From NCBI GenBank assembly GCA_964505385.1, contig CAZDIA010000002.1, forward strand, positions 85,030 to 149,029: DNA of 64,000 nucleotides, in the 5' to 3' direction. Each line of letters opens with the position of its first letter. Positions within the stretch are counted from its first letter, which is position 1. A program made the translations under genes and the position numbers. The stretch is from SLJN01 sp964505385. Lineage in GTDB: Bacteria > Bacteroidota > Rhodothermia > Balneolales > Natronogracilivirgulaceae. Under the pieces are notes generated by a model. The model worked only from the letters and a program-made list of their open reading frames with translations, had not been told where the DNA came from and searched no databases. Below, one piece after another: positions 48,049 to 57,800 of this stretch.

Positions 48049-49131
48049 ATGAATATCGAAAAGAAATTAGAAGAATTACAGGCGAGATACGAAGAAATTA
48101 ACACGGCACTCGGCGACCCTTCTGTTTATGAAAATCCGGATGAATACCGGGAGCTGAGCAAGGAACACAGCCGCCTGAAAGGGATAGTTGAAGATTATCG
48201 AAAATATACAGAGATCAAGGAAACTATTGAAAGCAACCGCCAACTGATTGAAGAGGGTGAAGATGCCGAACTTTCAGAAATGGCCGGGGAAGAAAATGAA
48301 GAGTTGATCAAAGAACGGGACCGGTTGGAGGAGCAAATTAAACTTAAGCTGGTTCCCAAGGATCCGGAAGATTCTAAAAATGCCATTATGGAAATACGGG
48401 CAGGTACCGGCGGGGATGAAGCGGCAATTTTTGCCGGGGATTTATATAACATGTATCGCCGCTACAGCGATACTATGGGCTGGAATCACGAACTTCTGGA
48501 TCTGCAGGAGTCACCTAAAGGGGGATACAAAGAAATTGTTTTCCGGCTTGAAGGGGATGAAGTGTTCGGCAAGATGAAATATGAAAGCGGTGTTCACCGG
48601 GTTCAAAGGGTTCCGGAAACAGAATCTCAGGGGAGAGTGCACACTTCCGCAGCAAGTGTGGCGGTACTTCCGGAAGCTGAGGAAGTAGATATTGAGATCA
48701 ACCAGAGTGATCTTGAGTTTGAAGCATTCCGGGCATCGGGCGCGGGCGGCCAGCACGTAAATACTACCGATTCGGCTGTCAGGATACGGCACATACCAAC
48801 AGGTGTTGTTGTTTCCTGTCAGGAAGAACGATCTCAGTTGAAAAACCGAAACAAAGCGATGACAATGCTGCGATCGAAACTCTATGAGGAAGAAGTATCA
48901 AAAAAGCAGGCGGAACGTGCTGCAGAGCGTAAGAGCCAGGTATCCACAGGAGACCGAAGTGCAAAAATTCGAACATATAATTTTCCGCAGGGACGACTTA
49001 CAGATCACCGCATTAACCTCACGGTTTATAATCTGGATGATATCATGAAAGGCGATTTGGAGAATATTATCGAATCACTTCGCACACAGGACCACCTTGA
49101 CCGCTTGCAGCAACTGGCGGAAAGTGTGTGA
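48049..49131 (+). CDS. prfA: peptide chain release factor 1
   Basis: This 360-residue protein has the GGQ motif in ASGAGGQHVNTTDSAVR and the stop-codon reading PxT segment as RVPETESQGRVHTS. It terminates translation at UAA and UAG. The N-terminal coiled coil and length are normal. It stands alone, divergent from purK. Confidence 0.97.
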   Translation: MNIEKKLEELQARYEEINTALGDPSVYENPDEYRELSKEHSRLKGIVEDYRKYTEIKETIESNRQLIEEGEDAELSEMAGEENEELIKERDRLEEQIKLKLVPKDPEDSKNAIMEIRAGTGGDEAAIFAGDLYNMYRRYSDTMGWNHELLDLQESPKGGYKEIVFRLEGDEVFGKMKYESGVHRVQRVPETESQGRVHTSAASVAVLPEAEEVDIEINQSDLEFEAFRASGAGGQHVNTTDSAVRIRHIPTGVVVSCQEERSQLKNRNKAMTMLRSKLYEEEVSKKQAERAAERKSQVSTGDRSAKIRTYNFPQGRLTDHRINLTVYNLDDIMKGDLENIIESLRTQDHLDRLQQLAESV

Positions 49132-49137
49132 GCCTGA

Positions 49138-49370
49138 ATCGGTATCGGAATCGGGATCGCTATCGGTATCGAAATCGATTATCCCACAATTCTTTGCTCA
49201 TAGAATAACCTCTCCATTCCCGATGGATGCTTTCTCAATTTGTTGGCATTTTCGCAAATCCGGGATGCTTGATCGGTAGGGGTGATTTATAGATGTTTTT
49301 GGTGCCAAGGTGCTATATTTTTTCGATACCGATTTCGATCCTGATATCGATTTAGATTTCGGAGTATTGA
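49138..49370. repeat. inverted pair of hexamer-iterated tracts (ATCGGT/ATCGGA)
   Basis: Just after prfA, bases 49138-49185 repeat the hexamer ATCGG[TAG] about seven times. At 49322-49364 a tract of the reverse complement pattern (cgataccgatttcgatcctg and on) faces it across ~135 bases. The region 49132-49507 (376 bases) holds no gene. Confidence 0.75.
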
Positions 49371-49507
49371 TCTCCGGGTGCTGAGGAGATAAGTTTTTTT
49401 TCGTTTTTCTCTTGCCAATTCTAAGTATATCCTGTTTCTTTCGTATAGAGCAGATATACCCGCATTGGAAATCATTGAAACATAAAACTATTTGTTAATA
49501 CAGTTAT

Positions 49508-51970
49508 ATGAGTAGCAAGAAATTATCTAAACATAACAGTAGCCTGGATACAGAGAGGCTATACAGAAATTGTGATCTGTCCTCACTAAAATTTGAAACT
49601 ACTCAGGATTTTCCTTCACTTGATCAGCCTTTGATAGGGCAGGACCGTGCACTTGAATCTGCAGGGTTCGGAATTAAGATGAACCGTGATGGATATAATC
49701 TATTTGCCCTTGGCCCGGAAGAAACTGATAAACGAAATTTGCTTGAAACCTTAATCAATCAGCAGGTGGAATCTCATGAGCCTTCTTCGGATTGGTGCTA
49801 TGTGTGCAATTACAGTGATGAGCAGAAGCCTGTAGCAATTGAATTGCCGGCCGGTAAAGCGAAAAAGTTTGAAAAAAAAATGCATCAGCTTGCATCAGAG
49901 TTGCCCAATGCGCTAACGGCTACATTTGAGAGTGAGGAATATCAAAATCAGCGGCAGGCTATCGAGGAAGAGGCGAAAGAGGAAGAGCAACGCGCCTTGC
50001 GGGAGCTGCAATCAAAAGCTGAAAGTAAAGGGCTCACTTTGATGAGTTCACCATCCGGATTCACCATCGCCCCGACTAAAGACGGCAAGGTGATGAACCA
50101 GGATGAAGTCAACAACTTGCCCGATGAAGAACGGAAAAAGCTTGAAGAGGAGGTGTTTACATTTCAAAAGGAGTTGCAGGAAACCCTCCGGAGGATGCCG
50201 ACCAAGCAACGTAAATATCGCGAAAAGAAACAGGAGCTTGATAAAGAAATAGCAACTTATGCGGTCAAAGATCTCATCCAGGAGGTTGAAAATGAGTTCA
50301 GTGATTATCAGAAGGTGGTGCAATATCTGGAAGAGACCCGGAAAGATATCGTAGATAACGTCAACCGGATTATAAACCCCTGGGGGTCGAATCCGATGCA
50401 GCAGGCAATGGGCGGCGGACAACAGGAGCGGGATACCTCCACGCCTGAAGATGATCCCGTACTGTGGAGATACACGGTTAATGTAATTGTTGATAACAGT
50501 GAGCTTACCGGGGCTCCGGTTATTTATGAAGATAATCCGACCTACACTAATCTCGTCGGCCGGATAGAGCACGTCACGTCTCAGATGGGTGCAATGACCA
50601 CCGATTTCACCCATATCAAACCGGGAGCGCTGCACAGGGCAAACGGGGGTTATCTGTTGATTGATGCTTTTCGTATTCTCACAAAACCTTATGCCTGGGA
50701 TGGCCTTAAGCGGGCGCTTCAGGGGAAAAAGCTGAAAATTGAATCACCCGGAGAGATGTACGGGCTATTCAGTACCAAAAGCCTGGAAGCGGAAGCGGTT
50801 GATCTTGATGTAAAGGTGATCCTGTTCGGGGATCGTATGCTGTATTATCTCTTATGTGAATACGACAATGACTTCCGGAACTTGTTTAAAGTGGAAGTCG
50901 ATTTTGAAAATGAAATTGACCGGAATCCCGAAAATCTTGAGCTTTATGCGCGACTTCTTGGCAGCATGGTCAATAAAAACAATCTGATGCCACTTCATAA
51001 AAGCGGTGCGGAACGAGTGATTGAACATGCATCCCGCCTGGCAAGCGACAGCGAGAAGATTACCGCGCAAATCCGCAGAGTTGAAGATCTGCTGCGTGAG
51101 TCGGATCACTGGGCGAATCAAAATGATAAGCAGGCTATTGATCGCGATGATGTTCAAAAAGCAATTGATCATCAATATTACCGCTCCGGAAGGCTGCGCG
51201 ATCGGATGCTCGAGGAGATCAAGAGAAAAACCATTTTTATTGATACCGCAGGCACTCGTACAGGTCAGGTAAATGGATTATCGGTACTGTCAATCGGTAA
51301 TATTTCATTCGGCCGGCCTACCCGAATCACTGCAAGAGTTCAACTCGGTCGCGGAGAGGTGAGCAATATTGAGAGGGAGGTTGAAATGAGTGGCCCGATA
51401 CACTCTAAAGGTGTGTTGATTTTGAGTTCGTTTCTGGGGTCCAGGTATGCGTTGGAGAGTCCGCTTTCAATATCGGCAAGCCTGGTTTTTGAGCAGTCGT
51501 ATAGCGGTGTGGATGGTGACAGCGCTTCATCCACAGAGTTATATGCGCTACTATCTGCCATCTCAGAAGTTCCTGTTAGTCAGTCTCTTGCGATTACAGG
51601 ATCTGTGAACCAGCATGGTCAGGTACAGCCGATTGGCGGGGTTAATGAAAAAATTGAAGGTTTTTTTGAAATTTGCTCCTACCGTGGATTGACCGGTGAT
51701 CAGGGGGTGTTAATCCCCTCCGCAAACATCAAAAATCTGATGTTGAAATCAGAAGTGGTGGAAGCTGTGGATTCTGGTAAATTTCATATTTATCCGGTTG
51801 ATCACATAGATCAGGGAATGGAACTGTTAACCGGCATTGAAATGGGTGAAAAAGATAAAAACGGGAATTATCCGGAAGGCTCCATAAATGATAAAGTCAA
51901 AAAAGCGCTCACCCAGTATGCCGGAATTCGTCAAAACTATGCTTCGCCTACTAACGGATCGCAAAAATAA
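49508..51970 (+). CDS. Lon-like ATP-dependent protease (LonB/AAA_32 type)
   Basis: This 820-residue protein belongs to the Lon-related family with an N-terminal region, a coiled insert (about 115-280), an AAA-like part with HRANGGYLLIDAFRIL, and a C-terminal Lon protease domain. The catalytic dyad is Ser in GDSASSTELYALL and Lys in GGVNEKIEG. The Walker A position reads LGPEETDKRNLL and lacks the second glycine of a normal P-loop, so ATP binding may be altered. The neighbour downstream is a universal stress protein, 12 bases on, so a stress-related unit is plausible. Confidence 0.92.
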   Translation: MSSKKLSKHNSSLDTERLYRNCDLSSLKFETTQDFPSLDQPLIGQDRALESAGFGIKMNRDGYNLFALGPEETDKRNLLETLINQQVESHEPSSDWCYVCNYSDEQKPVAIELPAGKAKKFEKKMHQLASELPNALTATFESEEYQNQRQAIEEEAKEEEQRALRELQSKAESKGLTLMSSPSGFTIAPTKDGKVMNQDEVNNLPDEERKKLEEEVFTFQKELQETLRRMPTKQRKYREKKQELDKEIATYAVKDLIQEVENEFSDYQKVVQYLEETRKDIVDNVNRIINPWGSNPMQQAMGGGQQERDTSTPEDDPVLWRYTVNVIVDNSELTGAPVIYEDNPTYTNLVGRIEHVTSQMGAMTTDFTHIKPGALHRANGGYLLIDAFRILTKPYAWDGLKRALQGKKLKIESPGEMYGLFSTKSLEAEAVDLDVKVILFGDRMLYYLLCEYDNDFRNLFKVEVDFENEIDRNPENLELYARLLGSMVNKNNLMPLHKSGAERVIEHASRLASDSEKITAQIRRVEDLLRESDHWANQNDKQAIDRDDVQKAIDHQYYRSGRLRDRMLEEIKRKTIFIDTAGTRTGQVNGLSVLSIGNISFGRPTRITARVQLGRGEVSNIEREVEMSGPIHSKGVLILSSFLGSRYALESPLSISASLVFEQSYSGVDGDSASSTELYALLSAISEVPVSQSLAITGSVNQHGQVQPIGGVNEKIEGFFEICSYRGLTGDQGVLIPSANIKNLMLKSEVVEAVDSGKFHIYPVDHIDQGMELLTGIEMGEKDKNGNYPEGSINDKVKKALTQYAGIRQNYASPTNGSQK

Positions 51971-51982
51971 GTTTGATAAATT

Positions 51983-52798
51983 ATGAAACTGACATCAATT
52001 CTTATAGCGCTGGATTCTTCTCAGGAGTCTAAGGCCGGTTTAAGGGCAGCCGCTGAGATGGCCGGACAAACCGGAGCATCTATTAAAACATTATTTATTG
52101 AAGATCAAAACTGGTTTGATGCGTCTCGTACAAGCATTGTGCAACATGTAAGCAGATATAGCGGCGAACCCAAGCGAGTTGACGAAGAGGAAATTTCTAT
52201 GCAAAGCCGGGCCCTGCAACACAGGCTTGAAAACAGTGTAACCCGGATTAGTAAAGAATGGAAAATTAAATATTCTTATGAGTCGGTAAGGGGAGAGGTA
52301 AATAAAGAATTAATCAATGCCGCTGAAGAGGCCGAAATTGTTATTGTAGGACGTCGCGGCAGGTCATTTCGCGGCCGTCATGAAACCGGCTCCACAGCAT
52401 TATACCTGGCAAATAAATGCACTTCACCGGTATTAATTTGGTCAGACAGCTACAACTGGCCTTCCATACTCTTTGGATTAAGCTCTGATCCTGAAAACAG
52501 CGACCGAATGCTTCAATGGCTAACTTATCTGGGCACTTCGCTGCAGCGCGGTTTAAGGCTGGTCTGGATTGGCAATTATGACAAATCCCATATACGAAAC
52601 AAGTTAGCCGGTTTTGATAACGACATACCCCGGGAAATTATCAGCAAGATATCCATGCAAACAATGGAGCAGGCCGGTGATCTGTTCCAGCTGTCCGGAA
52701 GAGGCTTGGTTATTGCACAACGCGATGATGCCATGTTAAAAGAGATGGGCATTCATACTTTCTTATCCAATTTGCATAATCCGGTTTTGCTGATTTAA
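51983..52798 (+). CDS. universal stress protein (UspA family)
   Basis: This 271-residue protein has an N-terminal UspA domain (about 1-150) with the start LTSILIALDSSQESKAGLRAA and the nucleotide loop VGRRGRSFRGRHETGSTALY. This loop departs from the usual G-x2-G-x9-G-[ST], so ATP binding is uncertain. The second half is a degenerate Usp-like domain. It is probably co-transcribed with the Lon-like protease gene. Confidence 0.9.
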   Translation: MKLTSILIALDSSQESKAGLRAAAEMAGQTGASIKTLFIEDQNWFDASRTSIVQHVSRYSGEPKRVDEEEISMQSRALQHRLENSVTRISKEWKIKYSYESVRGEVNKELINAAEEAEIVIVGRRGRSFRGRHETGSTALYLANKCTSPVLIWSDSYNWPSILFGLSSDPENSDRMLQWLTYLGTSLQRGLRLVWIGNYDKSHIRNKLAGFDNDIPREIISKISMQTMEQAGDLFQLSGRGLVIAQRDDAMLKEMGIHTFLSNLHNPVLLI

Positions 52799-52859
52799 TT
52801 ATTAAGCGCACTGCTAAAAGTCAAATTTACTGCATTTGTACTTTTCAAATCTAAAAAAG

Positions 52860-53022
52860 CAAAGCAGTCATCACGGACGACAGCACGTCCCGAAGCCAAG
52901 TCGGGAACGATAGGAGATTCGGGATCCAGGGATAGAGGGCAATATCGTGCTTATGCTCCTGGATCCCCGACTAAAGTGCTGGGCTGGCTTCGGGCACCCC
53001 ATCTAAGAAGCTGGGGTGCCGG
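52860..53022. repeat. palindromic intergenic element with a strong terminal hairpin
   Basis: The outer parts pair as cccgaagcca and tggcttcggg, and the inner parts as gattcgggatccagg and cctggatccccga. A separate 9-bp perfect stem (ggcacccca/tggggtgcc, 52993-53020) sits at its right edge, about 10 bases beyond the stop of the minus-strand hydrolase gene. There is no T-run. It looks like a dispersed REP-like element. Confidence 0.75.
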
Positions 53023-53030
53023 GAATGGTT

Positions 53031-54677
53031 TTACCGGCTAACCAGCTCAAATGGCATGGAGTAAACCCTGCCTGTGCCGTAGAGAAATTTGTTGATCTCA
53101 CCGTTTTCATCTCTGCGGAACCGTAACTTCCCAAAATCACTGCTAAAGGCATCGATGTATGCCGGATCAAGTTCATATTCATCCTCCGGGCGGCGGTTTA
53201 CAATCAATTTATCACCCTTGGTCTCAACTTTAACCCGAGTTTCGGAATCTTCACTGTAGTACGTACCGGTAAATTCTTCCAGCTCTGATTCAGAAGGATC
53301 AAAGTCCTCAACGTTATAAAGCTTACCTTCTTCATAATTTTCAACTGTAATTTGGATATCACCTTCAGACAGAAACATAAAATGACGGTCACTGGTACCT
53401 ACTCTGAATTTATTTTCAGTTTTTGGAGTGAGTTTTGTGTCATTTTCTGTTTGAAGAGTGTCATTTTCCACTTTTAACTTTGTCAAGCTTCCATTTTTGG
53501 GGTCTTTGTATAAACCCGTGTATTGATTAAGCTGGTCGGCAGAAAGGTCTATTCCCACGGGCTCATCCTCAGTATCGTCAACTGCATCACCCAGGAAAAT
53601 TTTGGCAACGTCGCTGCCAAGATTGCCGGGGCTTGCATTCGTTACGTTGCATAATATAGCTACAGAAAGATCCTGCTCCGGATACCTCCCCAAAAAGGCG
53701 CGGTATCCACTTGTTGCCCCGGTATGATTAATAAACGGAACTCCATTGTCTGTACCTTCACGCAATCCGAGGGCATAGTCTAATGTACGGCCGTTATCAA
53801 GTACCCCGAATTCATGCATCAAATCCACGAAATGCTGACCTGCAAGACGGCCTGTTCTCATTGCCTCATTCCAGGTGTTCAGATCGCTTACAGTTGTGAG
53901 CAACCCACCGTTTCCATGAACATGCTCAATAGGACGATTTATGGAAAAAGAGTCACTTTGGGCTGTGTAGGCAGAACTTCGGCCCTCTACAATTCGCGTA
54001 TAATCATCACGCCACTCGGTGTCATTCATCCCAAGAGGCTCAAATATATATTCATCGGAAAATTCAGCGAATGAGTGCTCACTCAGGCTATCCACTAAAA
54101 TAGCTGCCAGGTTATATCCGGAGTTGCTGTATGAGTAGTATTTGCCTGGCTCAAAGTTTAACTCTTGTTGGCGGCTGATGATATCAAGCACATGCTTGTG
54201 GCTGTGCGTGCGATTGCTGCGTCCCCAGCCGGAAATTGCCGCAACACTTCCCCAATCACGTAATCCACTGGTATGAGTTAGCAAGTGCCGGATAGTGATG
54301 GTATCACCATAATCCGGGACATCCGGGATGTATTCGCGGACATCATCATCCAAAGAAATTTTGCCTTCCAGCTTAAGAAGTACAACAGCTGCGGCTGTAA
54401 ATTGTTTGGAAACGGAACCGGCCTCAAAGAGAGTAGAGGTGGTGTTAGGTATTTGATGTTCAAGGTCGGCCATGCCATAAGCTTCCGAGAAATGTCGGCG
54501 ACCCTCTACAGTCACGTCTACGGCACAACCGGGCGTTTTATAGGAATCCCATTCTTTAAATACGGTATCAACTTCAGCCTGTTTACCAGTTAAATTATCT
54601 TGAATGTTTGAAGTTGCAAGCACTTGTGCGGGGAGAAACAAAAAAATAAGAAGGGAGGTTGTAAGGGTTGATTTCAT
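53031..54677 (-). CDS. serine hydrolase of the beta-lactamase / D-aminopeptidase family
   Basis: I start this at ATG 54677 (548 residues) because the signal peptide MKSTLTTSLLIFLFLPAQVL begins there; ATG 54710 adds 11 residues. Penicillin-binding motifs are SVSK (SxxK) in FEAGSVSKQFTAAAV, YSNSGYN and HTGATSGY. Residues about 380-548 form an extra beta-rich C-terminal domain. The family acts on peptidoglycan or D-amino peptides, or as an esterase; resistance to beta-lactams is not implied. Likely periplasmic. Confidence 0.9.
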   Translation of the reverse strand: MKSTLTTSLLIFLFLPAQVLATSNIQDNLTGKQAEVDTVFKEWDSYKTPGCAVDVTVEGRRHFSEAYGMADLEHQIPNTTSTLFEAGSVSKQFTAAAVVLLKLEGKISLDDDVREYIPDVPDYGDTITIRHLLTHTSGLRDWGSVAAISGWGRSNRTHSHKHVLDIISRQQELNFEPGKYYSYSNSGYNLAAILVDSLSEHSFAEFSDEYIFEPLGMNDTEWRDDYTRIVEGRSSAYTAQSDSFSINRPIEHVHGNGGLLTTVSDLNTWNEAMRTGRLAGQHFVDLMHEFGVLDNGRTLDYALGLREGTDNGVPFINHTGATSGYRAFLGRYPEQDLSVAILCNVTNASPGNLGSDVAKIFLGDAVDDTEDEPVGIDLSADQLNQYTGLYKDPKNGSLTKLKVENDTLQTENDTKLTPKTENKFRVGTSDRHFMFLSEGDIQITVENYEEGKLYNVEDFDPSESELEEFTGTYYSEDSETRVKVETKGDKLIVNRRPEDEYELDPAYIDAFSSDFGKLRFRRDENGEINKFLYGTGRVYSMPFELVSR

Positions 54678-54763
54678 GCAAGTATGTTCGTTTATCAGTT
54701 CGAAAATCAAGTTAATAACATATCAAAAGTAGGCAAGTGGTCATAAATTTTAAACAGGCAGAC

Positions 54764-54800
54764 ACAAAAAACCCCCGAAGCTTATCAGACCCCGGGGGTT
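54764..54800 (-). terminator. rho-independent terminator of the 1424-residue cargo gene
   Basis: On the minus strand an 8-bp perfect stem AACCCCCG/CGGGGGTT is followed by a T-run. It lies about 35 bases after the stop codon of the cargo gene. Confidence 0.88.
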
Positions 54801-54832
54801 GTGACTTGTTGTATGTTATAGTTTTTATTGAA

Positions 54833-57800
54833 TTATTTGATGAATGTCATCGTGCGTGTAAGCACATGATCATCAGCTTCAAGCCGATAGATGTAATTGC
54901 CTGAGGATAAATCATCAGCATTGAAAGTTACCTCATAGCTTCCGGCACTCCTGGTTTCATCGATCAGTGTGGCAACTTCCTGACCTACACTGTTATACAC
55001 CCGGAGTGAGACTTCAGCATCCTCCGGAAGCTCAAAGCGAATTTGAGTAGAAGGATTGAATGGATTGGGGTAGTTTTGCTTAAGCGTGAAGTCTTCAGGA
55101 ACTTCATCTATCTCTTCTGAGCTGGTTACTTCACCGCGGACAAGTGTCACTTCGAAGGGTTCTTCCGCTTCCTGATCAGTTTGTTCATACTCAGCTCTTG
55201 CTGTCCACTGGCCTTCAAGCTCTTCACCTTCGGAAATACCATTAGCGTCGAGAAAATCATCCAATTCCTGATAAGTAAGCGTAAGTGTGGTCGCATTTCC
55301 ATCATTATCGGATTGAATCTCGAGATCAGGATTATCGAATCCTCCATCCTCTGAAAGCAGCCAGACAAAAGAGAGCTCATCTTGCACAACCGACTCCGGC
55401 TGCTCCCATTCGATTTGAATTTCATCATCCGGTGTACCGTCTACATGTACTTCTGATCCATCTTCCGGGGATTCAAGTGTAAACGGTTCAATATTGGGTT
55501 CGGTGGTAAAAGACCAGATATCCGACCAGTCCCCCTCGCCGCCGGCGTTGGAAGCGCGCACGCGCCAGTAGTGGGTCTGGTCAGCTTCCAGGGCGTCCTC
55601 CGGCGTATAGGAGGTCTCCGATGCGGTCTGCTCGATGATCAGCTCAGAGAAGTTAGGATCATCGGCCACTTCGAGGTGATATTCCTCCGCCTCATCGGTT
55701 TTCTCCCAGGTGAACTCAGGAGTGCGATCTACCCCTTCGGCATCATCTTCAGGAGATTCCAGTTCCACTACACCCGGAGCCTGCACATCTTCGGCACCTT
55801 CACCGGTGAGGTCTACTTCGAAAGGGTCATCCTCGTTATCGGCATTGTGTTCGATATCGAGTTGGCCTGAGAAATTATCAACCTCGTCAGGAGCAAACTT
55901 AACTTCCACATCCATCTCATCAGAAGGGGACAGGTCGAAGCTGCCCTCGCCGGAGGTGATCTCAAAGACGTCACCGTCACTGTCTTCGAGGGTTACCTCG
56001 CCTTCCAGGTCGGCGTCGCCATCATTTTCAACCGTCAGGGTTTCGGTTGCAGATTCGCCTTCGGTGAGGCTTCCGAAATCTAACTCGTCGTCGGAGACGG
56101 CGATGACTGGCTCGGGCTCCTCGGCACCTTCACCGGTGAGGTCTACTTCGAAGGGATCATCCTCGTTATCGGCATTGTGTTCGATATCAAGTTGGCCTGA
56201 GAAGTTATCGACATCGTCAGGAGTGAACTCAACTTCCACATCCATCTCATCAGAAGGGGACAGGTCGAAGCTGCCCTCGCCGGAGGTGATCTCAAAGACG
56301 TCACCGTCACTGTCTTCGAGGGTTACCTCGCCTTCCAGGTCGGCGTCGCCATCATTTTCAACCGTCAGGGTTTCGGTTGCAGATTCGCCTTCGGTGAGGC
56401 TTCCGAAATCTAACTCGTCGTCGGAGACGGCGATGACTGGCTCGGGCTCCTCGGCACCTTCACCGGTGAGGTCTACTTCGAAGGGATCATCCTCGTTATC
56501 GGCATTGTGTTCGATATCAAGTTGGCCTGAGAAGTTATCGACATCGTCAGGAGTGAACTCAACTTCCACATCCATCTCATCAGAAGGGGACAGGTCGAAG
56601 CTGCCCTCGCCGGAGGTGATCTCAAAGACGTCACCGTCACTGTCTTCGAGGGTTACCTCGCCTTCCAGGTCGGCGTCGCCATCATTTTCAACCGTCAGGG
56701 TTTCGGTTGCAGATTCGCCTTCGGTGAGGCTTCCGAAATCTAACTCGTCGTCGGAGACGGCGATTTCAGGGGCTGCCTCACTAAAATCAACAGGATTGCT
56801 GAATTCACTGGTGTTGCCATCTCCGTCAGTTGCCGTGGCGACCATCAGATCACCCGAGGAAATATCTACGTCCGCCGGCGGGTTGAATGTCTCAAATACC
56901 CAGCTATTGGCGTCGGAATAATCAACCGTACCGAGGTAGGTTTTGCCTTGCCGGTCTTCGCCGTCGGCCAGGTAGAAGTCAATTTCCAGCGGGTAGTTGG
57001 CATTTCCGGTGTTAGTTTGTACCCGGAAATTTACAACCATTTCGTTATCATCGGCATCATACTCGGTCTCATCTTCATCGAATTCGGGAAAGTTTTGGAG
57101 GTTATTCGGTCCCTCTTCACCGCCGCCCGGGTCTATTTCATCTCCGCCTTCACCCAAACTGATACCGTAATCATTATCTGAGATGATATTACCCCTTATC
57201 GAATTCTCAATTTTATTCTCGCCATCATTCTCGAAAAGGTCTACGGCATTGCTGTTGTTATATGCGATTACATTACCTCGGTTACCTTCAGCGGGGTGAG
57301 GATTATCAGGAATGGTACTGCCTTCACTGTACCCGATGACATTTCCCTGAGCCCGGTTCAGATCGCCGATTCTGACACCGTTTATATTATTACCCAGGTT
57401 ATCACCCTCAGCATTGGTTCCGATATAATTTCCCTGTATTTCTTGATCATTGGTATAAATCAAGTTAATACCGTTCTGGTTAAATCCGATAACATTGGCA
57501 GCATCGTCGCTATCTTCATTAACAGTATCGGTATTACCAATTTCAATTGTGTTGGCATCAGTGGGACTAATTCCAAATCCTACACTTATACCGGCTAAAT
57601 CATTTCCGAGATCGTCGCCATCTGCATTCGTGCCTATATAATTTCCAAGCACTCTTATTTGGTCAACGGAGCCAGTTATACTAATCCCGTGATCTTCATT
57701 ATTACCAATGATGTTGGGATCACCGTCCACCGAACCGATATCTATAGAGCCATTTGCGCCCAAAATATGAACGCCATTGTTTTCATTACTTTTTATCGAA

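Noticed and set aside
53031..54677. Antibiotic resistance beta-lactamase
   Set aside because: The motifs fit the wide serine-hydrolase family, and the C-terminal extra domain is not seen in resistance enzymes.
55791..56780. Possible CRISPR array from regular repeats
   Set aside because: The period is 330 bases without spacers and in frame with a protein. It is a coding tandem repeat.
55710..56921. 403-codon serine-rich frame on the plus strand
   Set aside because: It is antisense to the acidic triplicated repeat of the 1424-residue cargo. Its composition is a mirror of Asp/Glu-rich codons, not a real gene.
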